64,000 nucleotides of DNA from Verrucomicrobiota bacterium (GCA_017305195.1 JAFKMU010000036.1:124001-188000); one strand, 5' to 3'. Numbered from the stretch's first letter, positions 1 to 9,661 are shown. Made by a program: numbers and translations. The notes: generated by a model from the sequence alone, not told the origin.

Positions 1-2
1 TC

Positions 3-476
3 AAGGAAGTGCTCAAGGACATCAAGCTTCAGGCCTGGACGGCGATCGGTGAGGGTATCCTTTCCTCGGTGGATCTCCTCCAGCAGTCGAAGGCCAAGTC
101 GCGGATCATTGTCGTCACATCCGATGGCGGAAATAACTACGGAATCTCTCCCCTGGAAGCGGCGGATGTGGCGGCGAAGGAAAACATCCGCGTCTATACT
201 GTACAGTTCATGAATCCGCGTTCCGTGGGAATAGGCAATGCAAACTCGCTCATGAGCCGCATCGCCTCCAAGACGGGCGGCATGTATTTTCAAGCCGCCT
301 CTCTGGAAAGCATCGTATCCATTTACCGGGAGATCGATCGCCTGGAGCGGTCGAAATTTGAACAAAAGCAGTCGCGCATGTACGAGGAGCTCTTTCCCTG
401 GGTGGTTTTGTCCGCCTTGCTGACGGTCCTCGGTGGATGGATAGGAGGCAATACGATATGGTCGCGGGTTCCCTGA
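3..476 (+). CDS. VWA-domain membrane protein, BatA-like (5' truncated by window edge)
   Basis: The reading frame is open to the left edge, so this is the C-terminal part of a longer protein. It contains the second half of a von Willebrand A fold: a strand with IIVVTSDGGNN, a helix, then a strand with IRVYTVQF. A single C-terminal membrane segment follows (about LFPWVVLSALLTVLGG). The MIDAS DxSxS motif would lie upstream of the window. In Bat (Bacteroides aerotolerance-type) operons a VWA protein with a terminal membrane anchor precedes a second VWA protein, and that is the arrangement here. The next gene starts inside this one, overlapping by 19 bases, so translation is probably coupled. Function in the Bat family is poorly defined (envelope stress, MoxR-associated). 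The BatA-like label is an inference from order and topology. Confidence 0.7.
   Translation, partial: KEVLKDIKLQAWTAIGEGILSSVDLLQQSKAKSRIIVVTSDGGNNYGISPLEAADVAAKENIRVYTVQFMNPRSVGIGNANSLMSRIASKTGGMYFQAASLESIVSIYREIDRLERSKFEQKQSRMYEELFPWVVLSALLTVLGGWIGGNTIWSRVP
443..448 (+). promoter_or_regulatory. Shine-Dalgarno AGGAGG that fixes the start of the VWA-TPR gene
   Basis: AGGAGG lies 9 bases before ATG 458. An earlier in-frame ATG at 437 has no ribosome site and would put this motif inside the coding region, so 458 is preferred. Confidence 0.7.
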
Positions 477-3304
477 TCTTTGCCGCTCCCGCCTGGTTCC
501 TGGCGTTGCTGGTCGTTCCGGCTGCGGGCTTCATTTTGTGGAGGCTTTCGCAGCGCATTGCCCGCCGACGGATGGAGCGGTTTTTCTCTCCGTCGCTTCT
601 GCCCGGCATCATGGCCTCGGTGGACTGGAGGAGAAAGCGCCTCCGGTTCCTGCTCGCGGGCGGCGTGCTCGTCCTGCTCGCGATAACGATGGCGCGTCCG
701 CTGACCGGCCCCCGAAGCGAGGCGGATGAGCGGCTCGGCGCCGATATCGTGGTCGCCCTCGATGTGTCCAAGAGCATGTGGGCGGAGGATGTGCCGCCCA
801 ATCGGCTCGAGGCCGTCAAAAAAGCCCTTAGCGAGTGGATCCTCGGCCAGAAGACCGACCGTATCGGCCTCGTTCTCTTCGCGGGAAAGGCTTTCGTCCA
901 GGCTCCGCTCACCCATGATTATACCGCGCTCGATTTTGTCCTCAGGGAGGCTGGGCCCCGGTCGATCTCCAAGAAGGGCAGCAACATCCCCGAGGCCATC
1001 GAGGCCGCTACGCAGATGATGCGCAGCCGGAAGATCGAATCGAAAATCCTCATCCTTATCACGGATGGGGAAAACCTGGAGGGCGACGCCATCGCCGCGG
1101 CCCGCAAGGCGAAGCAGGCGGACGGCCTGACCATCTACACGGTGGGCGTGGGTACCGCTGCGGGGAGCCGGGTGCCGGACAAGGAGCGGCTCAAACCGGG
1201 CGAGAAAAAGCCCGCCCCGTGGGTGCGCAGTCAATATGGGAGCGAGGTCGTCAGCCGTCTCGACAGCCAGGCGCTCCGGGCCATCGCCAGTGTGAGCGGC
1301 GGACAGTATTTTGAGTTTCGCCCGGGGGATAACGTGTTTCAGGACATTCGGGCAAAAAATGTCCGGTCGCTGCTGGAGAAAAGCCGGCATATCAAGACGC
1401 GCGATTATGATGAGTGGTTTCAGATCCCGCTGGCAGCGGCGATCCTGTTAATCGTGCTGGAGCCGCTGCTTGGGCGTCCGCGAAAGAAGGTTGGTGCTGT
1501 TCAGACAGGCGTGCCGGTGGTGAAGCCCGTGTCCTTCAGTACTCCGCAGCAGCGTCCTGCGGCTCGGGTCGCGGCGGTGGCGGCGATATTTGTCGGCATG
1601 AGTTGCGTCCAAGCCAGCCCGCCTTCCCTGGACGACGCGGAGAAGCTCTTTGCCGCAGGAAAGGCAGATGAAGCCGTGGCGGCCCTGAAGGAGAATATGG
1701 GGCAGAGCCCGACCGATCCCTATGCCGGTTACAACTACGCGCTGGGTCTTTATCGGGCGGGACGCTATGACGAAGCGCGCACGGTATTTCAGTCCGTGGA
1801 CAGCCTGGGCGATGACCCGAAGCTAAAGGCGCAGGTACTGTTCCAGCTCGGAACCATCGCTTTGCGCAAGGGCGTTGCGTCCTTGCAGCCCGGCCCCAAT
1901 CGCAGCAGCGTCGGCGCCGTGCGGGCATTTGAGGAGGCCCTTGGCAGCTATGAGGCCCAGTTGCAGGTGCAGGGGACACGCGAGGCAAAGGACAACCTGG
2001 AGACGGTCAAGATCCAGCTTGAGAAGGTACTGCTTGAGATCGGCGGCGAGCGAACGAAGGCCTACACGGAAAAGACCCTGCGCGAGGCGCTCCAGGCCTT
2101 TGAGCGGGCTGCCGAGCTGAACAGCAAAAACCAGCCCCTGGTCGACAATGCCAAGAAAATGCTGAGCAACGAGCTTCGCAAAAATGCGGACAAGGCAGAT
2201 GCCGAGGCGGATAAAGCGCAGAGCGAACTGAAGACGATCTCGGAAAAGGAATTTCAGAAACTGTACGACCAACGTGAAACGATCACCGGCAAGCTGGAGG
2301 AAGCCATTGGCCTGACCCCCGGAGATCAGGGGTTAAAGGAGGAGTTGAAGAAACAGCAGGCCGATCTTTCCGATCTCCTGACACGCGCGGCGAAAGACCA
2401 GACCGCCAAGGCCATGCAGACAGAGACCTTCTTTGGCAATAATCAGCTCAAGAGCCTGGAAGACGGCAGCGCCAAACTGGACGAAGCTCAGGCGTTGAAC
2501 CCCGATAACAAGGAGGCGGCAGAATTTGGAGCCCAGGTGAAAGCCAAGCTGGAGGACGCCTACATGGCGAATGGTGACCTCGCAATGAAGCACCTCCAGA
2601 AGAGTCTCGAAGCCGACAAAACCCGGGCGGAGGCTGATGGCAAGGACGGCAAGAAACCCGGCGTCGACAAGGCCCAGGCAGATTCCCAGCTCCAGGATGC
2701 ACTGGAAGCATCAAAGAGCTACTCCGGGGCGCTCAATCTGGCTCCCGGGAACAAGGAGGCCCAAAAGGGCCTGGCTGAGGCGAATGCGCTCCTGCCGGAA
2801 CTGTACTCCAAGGCGGGAACCAAGGAACTGGCCAAGGTGGAGTCTGCCTTGAAAGGCAAACTGCCGGATACGCCGCCGCCAGGCGAGAATGCAGCAGCGG
2901 ATCAAGCGCCAAAGGCTTCCCCGGGCGATCTGCGCGCTGCCTCGGCGAGCCTGGAAAAAGCGATGATGAATCTCGGAGCTGCCGCCGGAATGAAACCCGA
3001 GAATGCAAAATACCAGGAGGATCTCAAGAAGGCCGAGGCCTTGATGGGATCGGTGCGCGCAGAGCTGGAAAAAGCGCAGGGACTGGCTGCGGCAAAGGCG
3101 CCCGGGGAAGGGCCGGGAGCTGGCGAGGGACAGCCGGGAGGAGAGGGAGAGGGCGGCACGGGCAAAGGCAAGGGAGAGGGGAAAAGCAACGGGCAGTCTG
3201 CTCTCAAGAGCATGAGCGCCTTGCGCGGCGAAGGGGGAGAGACCGGCGGCGGCCAGGGCGGAGAGTCAAAGCGGTACTGGGAAAAATTCGTCCAGGATTG
3301 GTAA
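458..3304 (+). CDS. VWA plus TPR fusion protein, BatB/BatC-like
   Basis: The 948-residue protein appears to join two Bat proteins. The N-terminal third has two membrane segments (about residues 5-28 and 60-80). A VWA domain follows with an intact MIDAS start (DVSKS in VALDVSKSMWAEDVPPNR) and the threonine/aspartate strand LILITDGENLEGD, then a third membrane segment (IPLAAAILLIVLEPLLG). After that comes a second signal-like hydrophobic stretch (RVAAVAAIFVGMSCVQAS) and a long helical TPR-type region from about residue 390. The C-terminus is a Gly/Glu/Lys-rich low-complexity linker ending in YWEKFVQDW; a terminal DW resembles BatC proteins. Known families place BatB in the membrane and BatC in the periplasm, so the fusion would tether TPRs outside the membrane. 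It overlaps the preceding VWA gene. It could also be a generic VWA/TPR protein. Confidence 0.75.
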   Translation: MVAGSLIFAAPAWFLALLVVPAAGFILWRLSQRIARRRMERFFSPSLLPGIMASVDWRRKRLRFLLAGGVLVLLAITMARPLTGPRSEADERLGADIVVALDVSKSMWAEDVPPNRLEAVKKALSEWILGQKTDRIGLVLFAGKAFVQAPLTHDYTALDFVLREAGPRSISKKGSNIPEAIEAATQMMRSRKIESKILILITDGENLEGDAIAAARKAKQADGLTIYTVGVGTAAGSRVPDKERLKPGEKKPAPWVRSQYGSEVVSRLDSQALRAIASVSGGQYFEFRPGDNVFQDIRAKNVRSLLEKSRHIKTRDYDEWFQIPLAAAILLIVLEPLLGRPRKKVGAVQTGVPVVKPVSFSTPQQRPAARVAAVAAIFVGMSCVQASPPSLDDAEKLFAAGKADEAVAALKENMGQSPTDPYAGYNYALGLYRAGRYDEARTVFQSVDSLGDDPKLKAQVLFQLGTIALRKGVASLQPGPNRSSVGAVRAFEEALGSYEAQLQVQGTREAKDNLETVKIQLEKVLLEIGGERTKAYTEKTLREALQAFERAAELNSKNQPLVDNAKKMLSNELRKNADKADAEADKAQSELKTISEKEFQKLYDQRETITGKLEEAIGLTPGDQGLKEELKKQQADLSDLLTRAAKDQTAKAMQTETFFGNNQLKSLEDGSAKLDEAQALNPDNKEAAEFGAQVKAKLEDAYMANGDLAMKHLQKSLEADKTRAEADGKDGKKPGVDKAQADSQLQDALEASKSYSGALNLAPGNKEAQKGLAEANALLPELYSKAGTKELAKVESALKGKLPDTPPPGENAAADQAPKASPGDLRAASASLEKAMMNLGAAAGMKPENAKYQEDLKKAEALMGSVRAELEKAQGLAAAKAPGEGPGAGEGQPGGEGEGGTGKGKGEGKSNGQSALKSMSALRGEGGETGGGQGGESKRYWEKFVQDW

Positions 3305-3314
3305 AGTCATCGCC

Positions 3315-6300
3315 ATGCTCCCCAAACATCACCTCCTTTCCCAGGTGCCGCTGCGGGCGGATTCCGTTATGCGGCGGATACAGGCGGAGATCTGGATGGA
3401 TCAGGCACCCGTGGATGTTTTTGCGACCAGGAGCGGGCCGGCTCTCATTGGCTGGGAGGCCGCCCGCCGGATGCCATTGAAACGCCTGCGACCCCGTGTG
3501 CCCTGGGGGAGGCTTTTCGATCAGCGGTGGTGCAAGGTGGTTTTCCCGCGCAAGACGGGCACTGCCGACTGGTTCGCCTGGCGCGATGAGGGCGAGGCCA
3601 CCCTGCATGTCGACGGGTCGCCTTTCTTCGGGTTTGATGTCGCGCACAGGTATTGCCTGCTCCCGCGGGGGATTTCCGAGGTTTGGGTGGAGGCGCATTG
3701 CGTCCAGAGCGCGATCTGGCATCCGGAAGGGAAAGGGTTGTCCGCGCAGGGCAGCCTGTTTGAAGGAGCCTTTCTGCTTCGGCGCAATGACGACGCCTGG
3801 CATGCGTGGCACGATCTGAAATGCCTCCTGGATGTGGCCCTTGCCCTCCGCCAGCAGGAAGATCCCCGTCTGGCGCCCGAGGTGGCGCCGGGACACACGC
3901 AGGCCTCGGTCCAGAGCCATAGCCCGGTCTACAAGCGGCTCCTGCGCTGGCTCGACGACGCCTGTGATGCTCTTGAGACCGCAGGGGCGAAGGCGGGACG
4001 CAGGGTGATGAGCCGCGCTTTTGCGGAACTGCGAAACCTCCGGCCGCTGCTCCATGCGACGCTGACGGGACATGCTCATATCGACCTCGTCTGGCTATGG
4101 CCCGAGCGCATTGGCGAGCAGAAGGCGGTCCATACCTTTGCGACCGTCAACCGCTTGATGGAGCAGTATCCGGAACTCCGGTTTGCATACAGCCAGCCGG
4201 CCAGCTACGAGGCGGTGCAGCGTCGGGCTCCGGGACTGTATGACGAGGTGCGGAAACGGATCCGTTCCGGCCGCTGGCAGGCGACTGGCGCGATGTACGT
4301 GGAGTCGGATACTCTCATCGCCTGCGGCGAGGCGCTGTTGCGCAGCTTTCTCGTCGGCCAGCAGGAGTTTGAGAAAATCGCAGGTCGCAGGGCGGGCCTT
4401 GTCTGGCTGCCGGACGTCTTTGGATACTCGGCGTGTCTTCCGCAAATGATTCGCCTGGCGGGAGCAAAGTACTTTTTCACCACCAAGCTGACCTGGAGCC
4501 TGGTCAATCGCTTTCCCTACAGCAGCTTTGTCTGGCGGGGTAATGATGGCTCCGAGGTGCTGGCCCACGTCACGCAGGAATGCGGGTACAATGCCGCGCT
4601 CGAGGCGGCGGAACTCAAGAACTCCTCGTGGGGTTATCAACAGGCTGATATCCACGACGAATACCTGCTGCCGACCGGGTATGGAGACGGCGGAGGCGGC
4701 CCCACTGCGGAGATGTGCGAGCGCGCGCGTCGGCTGGACGGTATGCCCGGCATGCCGGGAGTCCGGTGGGATCGGCCTGAGGCATTCTTCGACCGGCTCG
4801 CCGGGTACCGGGAGAGCCTGCCTGTACATGCCGGAGAGTGTTACCTGGAAGGTCATCGAGGTGCCTACACGACGCATGGCGGAGTGAAAGAAGCGTTTCG
4901 CGACCTTGAGCGCGCTTTGCAGGTCAGCGAGGCGGTGAGCAGCGCGATGGGCCTGGCGCCAGATCGCACGGCGGTATGGAAACGTCTGATCTTCGCGCAA
5001 TTTCATGACTATATCCCGGGCAGTTCCGTCTGGGATGTTTACGCCGAGGGGGTGGCGGAGTTGCAAAGGCTGGCTCGCGAGCAGCGGAGCGAGGTGAAGA
5101 CATGCCTGTCCCGGAAGGGAGGGAGGGAATGCTTTTTCAATCCCCACGCCGTGGAGGTTTCCAGATGGATTACCCGGCCGGGTGGGGCCGTCCGCGTGCA
5201 ACTGCCACCACTGTCGGGCCTCTCCGTCGCGGAAGCCGCCGTCGAGTCGACGGACAGGATCTCCATCGGAGAAAACTCTTTTGGCAACGCTGCGTGCTTG
5301 GTGCGTTTTGACGAGCAGGGCTGGCTGCGGGGTCTCCGGTGGGACGGGGAGGATGCGATATTGACGGGTCCCGCCTGCCGGCTGGCGATCTATACGGACA
5401 AACCGGCACGGTTCGAAGCCTGGGACCTCGACCGGCATGTGCTTTCACTCGGCGCCATTTGCGATGCCCCCGCCGTGATAGAACGATTTGGCGAGGGGGC
5501 TTATCGAGGCGGCATTCGCGTGCGGCGCCCCATCGGGCGGAAGAGCTCGGCTACGATCGAGTACGCTCTCGAGGCGGAGAGTTCGCTGCTGCAACTGACT
5601 GTCGATCTCGAGTGGCGGGAGGAGTACGCCCTTCTCAAGCTGCTCGTGCCGACCGGCTACGTTTCTTCCCGGGCAAGATTTGGCATCCCCTACGGCAGTG
5701 TGCAGAGGCCTCAGGTTCCCTCAGGCATGCATGCGGAGGCGATGTGGGAGGTGCCTTTCAGCCGCTGGCTCGCGGTTTCTGACGAACGGGAGAGTGATGG
5801 ACTCTTCGCCGTGACCGAGGCGAGGTATGGAGCGAGTGTGCGCGACGGGGTGCTCGGGCTGAGTCTGGTGCGGAGCCCCAAGGTCGTCGGATACGATGGG
5901 ATGCGGATCGCCTGGCCGCCAGCCCTGTCGCGGGTGAAGCCTCCAGCGAAGCATACGGATATCGGACATCACAAGATTCGTCTGGTCCTCGGCCGATATC
6001 ACGGCGGCTTGAGCCGCGGAGCGCATCCAGCTTCCCTGGCGGATACGCTGTTCACGGAGCCGGTGGCTTATCGGGGATCGCATGTTTCCTCTCCTCTTGA
6101 AGGTATCGAGGGCGGGGAGTCTTTGATCCCGGCCTGGGTGCAGCCGCTGGACGAGGATCGCTGGCTGTTGCGTCTGCACGAGGCTGGCGGTGTGCGCGGA
6201 GAAGCGCGGATCTCTCCGGGTAGAGGCTGGAGGGCCGCCCTGGGCGATGCCTGCGGGAAGGGGAATGGGCGATTCTCTTCCCGGCTCAGAGTGCCGTTTA

Positions 6301-6344
6301 CGCCGCACCAGATCATCAGCATCGTCTTTACCCGGGGGGCGTAG
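3315..6344 (+). CDS. Glycoside hydrolase family 38 alpha-mannosidase
   Basis: The protein has 1009 residues, the usual GH38 length. Metal-binding HAHIDLVWLWP lies near residue 252, where family GH38 has H and D ligands for zinc. WLPDVFGYS near residue 364 carries the expected nucleophile aspartate, and FAQFHDYIPGSS near 560 is another family hallmark. N- and C-terminal beta-sandwich regions flank the catalytic core. No signal peptide is evident, so it should act in the cytoplasm on alpha-mannosides or related oligosaccharides. It starts 10 bases after the Bat-like gene but is not obviously related to it. The ATG at 3315 lacks a good ribosome site. It may begin a small saccharide module with the next two genes. 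Confidence 0.9.
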   Translation: MLPKHHLLSQVPLRADSVMRRIQAEIWMDQAPVDVFATRSGPALIGWEAARRMPLKRLRPRVPWGRLFDQRWCKVVFPRKTGTADWFAWRDEGEATLHVDGSPFFGFDVAHRYCLLPRGISEVWVEAHCVQSAIWHPEGKGLSAQGSLFEGAFLLRRNDDAWHAWHDLKCLLDVALALRQQEDPRLAPEVAPGHTQASVQSHSPVYKRLLRWLDDACDALETAGAKAGRRVMSRAFAELRNLRPLLHATLTGHAHIDLVWLWPERIGEQKAVHTFATVNRLMEQYPELRFAYSQPASYEAVQRRAPGLYDEVRKRIRSGRWQATGAMYVESDTLIACGEALLRSFLVGQQEFEKIAGRRAGLVWLPDVFGYSACLPQMIRLAGAKYFFTTKLTWSLVNRFPYSSFVWRGNDGSEVLAHVTQECGYNAALEAAELKNSSWGYQQADIHDEYLLPTGYGDGGGGPTAEMCERARRLDGMPGMPGVRWDRPEAFFDRLAGYRESLPVHAGECYLEGHRGAYTTHGGVKEAFRDLERALQVSEAVSSAMGLAPDRTAVWKRLIFAQFHDYIPGSSVWDVYAEGVAELQRLAREQRSEVKTCLSRKGGRECFFNPHAVEVSRWITRPGGAVRVQLPPLSGLSVAEAAVESTDRISIGENSFGNAACLVRFDEQGWLRGLRWDGEDAILTGPACRLAIYTDKPARFEAWDLDRHVLSLGAICDAPAVIERFGEGAYRGGIRVRRPIGRKSSATIEYALEAESSLLQLTVDLEWREEYALLKLLVPTGYVSSRARFGIPYGSVQRPQVPSGMHAEAMWEVPFSRWLAVSDERESDGLFAVTEARYGASVRDGVLGLSLVRSPKVVGYDGMRIAWPPALSRVKPPAKHTDIGHHKIRLVLGRYHGGLSRGAHPASLADTLFTEPVAYRGSHVSSPLEGIEGGESLIPAWVQPLDEDRWLLRLHEAGGVRGEARISPGRGWRAALGDACGKGNGRFSSRLRVPFTPHQIISIVFTRGA

Positions 6345-6384
6345 GGCCGCGCCATCGCGCGAAGGCTGTAGAATGTCAGAAAGA

Positions 6385-6390
6385 GATAAT
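6385..6390 (+). promoter_or_regulatory. Possible -10 element GATAAT upstream of the clan-A glycosidase
   Basis: GATAAT lies 26 bases before the ATG at 6417 in a 72-base gap. No convincing -35 hexamer sits at the right distance, so this is a weak call. Confidence 0.25.
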
Positions 6391-6416
6391 TTCTGGCGCT
6401 AGAGGTCCGTAACGAT

Positions 6417-7742
6417 ATGACGCATTGTCATGGCTGCATGATCTCCCTCAATCATTTTCCCCGTCTCGCGGTATTGGCCTGCGCAACTACGATGTTTGCG
6501 AATTCGGCATCCATGGCCGCTGTCGAATGGCCGCCAACCGGGAAGCCGATTCCGAGTGGTTTTGGCGTACAGCTCAAGGGGCCGACCGATTCGCCGGAAA
6601 ATCTCGACCTCATCAAGGATCTGGGGCTGGCGTGGGTGCGGCGCGGGTTTATCTGGGAAGCGGTTGAGAAGCAGCAGGGCGTTTATGATTTTGCCAAGTA
6701 TGATCAACTCCTGGCCGAGTGCAAAAAGCGCGGTCTGAAGGTCATAGGCTGCATCGCTTTCAGCAACAAACTCTACGGCACTCATGCCAAGGACGAGCCG
6801 GGCCGTACGGGATACGCGAAGTTTGCCGCCGCGCTGGCCGAGCGGTACAAGGATGAAGATATCATCTGGGAGATCTGGAACGAGCCCAACGTGATGACCT
6901 TCTGGGGCAAGCATGGAAAGAAGGGGAATACCCCGGAGTACGCTGCGGAATACTATGGCCTGGTCAAGGCGACCGTGCCGGAAATGAAGAAAGCCAATCC
7001 CAAGTGCATCGTGCTGGGGGGCTCGGTCTCAAATATGTGGAGCGAGTCGTACAAGTGGATGGACGCGATCTTTGCCATGGGCATCCTCAAGACAGGCATC
7101 GATGGATGGTCTGTGCATCCGTACGGTCTCAAGAGCCCGGAGGACTACATCGAGGCGTATGAGATCATGCGCAAGTCGATGGCGAAAAACGGCGGTCCCG
7201 CTGATATCCCGGTGGTGAATTCCGAGCGGGGGTTTCCCTTGGGCAAAGCCGAGGGATACGCCGGGGGCGACGAGGCTCTGGCGGCAGAGTACCAGGCATG
7301 GCATGTCGTACGCCAGTACCTCATCGATCTCTATTGCAATGTCAATGTGACCATCTGGTACGAGTGGATGGGCAGCGACAAGGAGGGCTTCTCGCTCTAT
7401 AAACCCGACAGGCAGCTCCCGGTGAATACCGCGTGCAGAGTGCTGGTCGAGCAGCTCAAGGGGTATGCGCTCAACAAGCGCATCGACATCGGCGATGCGA
7501 GGGATTTTGCCATGAGTTTCACCACGCCCTCGGGCGCGGAAAAGGTGGTGGTATGGACCTCTCCTCCGCAGATGCAGACGGCCGAGAAGGCGACGCCGCA
7601 CACAGTGAAAATCCCGGTGAATGCCAGCGGAACGATCGAGGTGGTGGATATCTACGGAAAGACCGCTCCGGCGGAGGTCAGGAGCGGCGTGGTGGAACTC
7701 GCGATCTCCGGGGCTCCCCAGTATCTCGTCGTCAAAAAATAA
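6417..7742 (+). CDS. Secreted clan-A glycoside hydrolase (GH5/GH39-like)
   Basis: The 441-residue protein has an N-terminal hydrophobic signal region ending near ANSASMAAV. A TIM-barrel glycosidase core follows. WEIWNEPN near residue 150 gives the NE acid/base pair (about E156) typical of clan GH-A. VVNSERGFP near residue 270 supplies the probable nucleophile (about E270). A short C-terminal beta domain follows (KIPVNASGTIEVVDIYG), as in GH39/GH5-type enzymes. The family within clan A is not certain from sequence alone. It sits between GH38 and an FAD oxidoreductase, suggesting extracellular or periplasmic release of sugars. A second in-frame ATG at 6438 is an alternative start; AGAGGT lies 11 bases before 6417. 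Confidence 0.75.
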   Translation: MTHCHGCMISLNHFPRLAVLACATTMFANSASMAAVEWPPTGKPIPSGFGVQLKGPTDSPENLDLIKDLGLAWVRRGFIWEAVEKQQGVYDFAKYDQLLAECKKRGLKVIGCIAFSNKLYGTHAKDEPGRTGYAKFAAALAERYKDEDIIWEIWNEPNVMTFWGKHGKKGNTPEYAAEYYGLVKATVPEMKKANPKCIVLGGSVSNMWSESYKWMDAIFAMGILKTGIDGWSVHPYGLKSPEDYIEAYEIMRKSMAKNGGPADIPVVNSERGFPLGKAEGYAGGDEALAAEYQAWHVVRQYLIDLYCNVNVTIWYEWMGSDKEGFSLYKPDRQLPVNTACRVLVEQLKGYALNKRIDIGDARDFAMSFTTPSGAEKVVVWTSPPQMQTAEKATPHTVKIPVNASGTIEVVDIYGKTAPAEVRSGVVELAISGAPQYLVVKK

Positions 7743-7750
7743 TCCGTGCC

Positions 7751-9562
7751 GTGGACTCCGACCATTCATCCGGCAGGCATCCGGAGCGCCGGGCTGATCT
7801 TGTCATTGTAGGCGGGACGCCGGGCGGCATCATGACCGCCATCGCTGCGGCGCGCCGCGGGCGGTCGGCCATCATTCTCGAGCGCACGGCACATATCGGA
7901 GGCTTGCCCGCCAACGGTCTGGGCGCGACGGATATCTCGACCCGGGCCGCCGCGGCAGGCTTGTTCCGCGAGTTTACGGAAAGGTTGCGTCAATACTATC
8001 TCGACGCTTATGGGGAGGGCTCGGAGCAGTTTCGCATTTGCAGCGATGGCTTTCACTTCGAGCCGTCGGTTGCCGAGCGGGTGCTGTGGGGGATGATCCG
8101 TGAGTGCCCGGGGATCGAGGTCTTTATCCGGCGGCAGTTCGATGCGCGACCGGATCGGGTGGATGCCGCCCGGCGACGCATTTCTTCCATCAGAGTCCTC
8201 GATCGCGACACCGGAGCGCTGGAGACCTATGCGGGCGAGATCTTCATCGACGCGACGTACGAAGGTGACCTGGCGGCGGCATCCGGCGCGCCTTTTTCCA
8301 CCCGGCGTGAGGGATTTGCGGACTACAGGGAGCCAATGGCCGGGAGGGTCTTCCAGCGTTGGGGTTTTCATGAGGAGATCGGGGAGGGCTCGACCTTTGA
8401 AGGAGACGACACCATTCAGGCGTACAACTTTCGCCTCTGCCTTACGGATCAGCCGGAGAATCGTGTGCCGTTCTCCAGGCCGCCGGGATATGATCGCGAG
8501 GAGTATGCCTCGCTTGCGCAAGACCTGAAGCTCGATCGCATGCCCGGCGTCCATGTGCGCGAACGCGAGTGGGATGGCATTGGGCGCATCACGAATATCG
8601 TCTGGCTGCCGAACGGAAAAACCGATGCCAACAATCAGCATCTGGCCTTCATTTCCACAGACCTTCCCGAGGAGAACTATCCCTGGCCCACGGCGGACTG
8701 GGCCTGGCGGGACAGATTTCAAGAGCGCTTGCGCAACTACACCCTCGGTTTGTTCTGGTTCCTCCAGAACGACCCCGAGGTGCCCGAGTCCTTTCGGAAA
8801 AACGCGCAGCGATTTGGCCTGGCCGCCGACGAATACACGGACAACGGAAACTTTCCCAGGCAGGTCTATGTGCGCGAGGGGCGTCGCATTGTCGGGGAAG
8901 CTTGTTTCCTCGCGCACGACGCGCTGCCAGTCGAGCCGGGCGGTCGTCCCCCGGTGCATCCGACTTCCATCGCGGCCAGCCACTATCCGGTAGACAGCCA
9001 TGCCGTGCACAAGCGCGAACCCGGGCGGGTGCATCTCGATGGCTTCGTGAGTGTCAACACGCTGCCGTACACCGTGCCGTTTGGCATCATGACGCCCAAG
9101 ACCCTCGATAATCTCCTCGTCCCGGTCGCGGTGAGCGCCAGCCACATGGGCTTTGGCACCCTGCGCATGGAACCCTGCTGGATGGCGCTGGGCGAGGCGG
9201 CGGGTGTGGCGTCTCATCTGATGATCGATTACCGCCTTCCTGCCCGGCTCGTTCCCATCGCCGAGCTTCAGCAGGAACTGATTCGTAACGGAGCGATGAT
9301 CATCTTCTTTCGTGATCTTGCGCCCGGCGATCCGGCCTATCCCGCTGCACAATTGCTGGGGGTGAGAGGGGCGTTTGCCGACTGGATCGCCGACCTTGAC
9401 GAGCCGATCGATCCCGAGACGGCGGCCGACTGGACTCGCCTCTTGGGGGTGAGAGCCGAGTGCGCGCCCGATTCGTCGCGGCGGAGTGTGCTGGAGGCTC
9501 TCTCCAGAGCCATTCCTGAGCGTGCTTCGTCGCCCAGAGAGATGCTCGTGGCCGCACGATGA
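7751..9562 (+). CDS. FAD-dependent oxidoreductase (FAD_oxidored family), copy 1
   Basis: The N-terminal dinucleotide-binding fold reads DLVIVGGTPGGIMTAIAAARRG, followed by ERTAHIGGLPANGLGATDIS. This is the arrangement of the FAD_oxidored family. A late strand (FIDATYEGDLAAASG) and a C-terminal helix with MEPCWMALGEAAGVASH complete the flavin site. The open frame extends much further upstream through the previous gene. I place the start at GTG 7751, 9 bases after the previous stop and directly before the flavin fold, giving 603 residues. No clear ribosome site is visible, so translation may depend on the upstream gene. The substrate is unknown; the neighbours suggest a sugar or sugar derivative. 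It is a paralogue of the gene at 20528 and shares the lysine-threonine-aspartate-x-asparagine stretch (KTDANN/KTDTNN). Confidence 0.75.
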   Translation: MDSDHSSGRHPERRADLVIVGGTPGGIMTAIAAARRGRSAIILERTAHIGGLPANGLGATDISTRAAAAGLFREFTERLRQYYLDAYGEGSEQFRICSDGFHFEPSVAERVLWGMIRECPGIEVFIRRQFDARPDRVDAARRRISSIRVLDRDTGALETYAGEIFIDATYEGDLAAASGAPFSTRREGFADYREPMAGRVFQRWGFHEEIGEGSTFEGDDTIQAYNFRLCLTDQPENRVPFSRPPGYDREEYASLAQDLKLDRMPGVHVREREWDGIGRITNIVWLPNGKTDANNQHLAFISTDLPEENYPWPTADWAWRDRFQERLRNYTLGLFWFLQNDPEVPESFRKNAQRFGLAADEYTDNGNFPRQVYVREGRRIVGEACFLAHDALPVEPGGRPPVHPTSIAASHYPVDSHAVHKREPGRVHLDGFVSVNTLPYTVPFGIMTPKTLDNLLVPVAVSASHMGFGTLRMEPCWMALGEAAGVASHLMIDYRLPARLVPIAELQQELIRNGAMIIFFRDLAPGDPAYPAAQLLGVRGAFADWIADLDEPIDPETAADWTRLLGVRAECAPDSSRRSVLEALSRAIPERASSPREMLVAAR

Positions 9563-9633
9563 CGATGCCCTCAGGCTTCCTGCTTACGGAGGGCTGCTTC
9601 TCTATGCAATCGGTGGTTTATTGTGGACAAAAG

Positions 9634-9661
9634 TTAAGAATTGATAATTATTTGTGATAAT
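9634..9661 (+). promoter_or_regulatory. Possible promoter for the PEP-CTERM repeat protein
   Basis: In an AT-rich patch of the 9563-9753 gap, TTAAGA is followed after 16 bases by GATAAT preceded by TGT (extended -10 style). A second GATAAT occurs at 9643-9648. Transcription would start about 85 bases before the ATG at 9754. Confidence 0.3.

Noticed and set aside
437..457. Upstream in-frame ATG for the VWA-TPR gene
   Set aside because: No ribosome site before it, and it would place the AGGAGG at 443-448 inside the coding sequence of its own gene.
4095..5438. 447-codon minus-strand open frame inside the GH38 gene
   Set aside because: Mirrors a strong GH38 reading frame; the translation has no domain features and is rich in Arg/Pro/His typical of antisense to GC-rich genes.
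7433..7750. N-terminal extension of the first FAD oxidoreductase
   Set aside because: This part overlaps the end of the previous glycosidase in another frame and has no family content; flavin-fold starts at GTG 7751.
7766..9352. 528-codon minus-strand open frame
   Set aside because: Antisense to the FAD oxidoreductase, low-complexity Arg/Gly/His composition, no motif.
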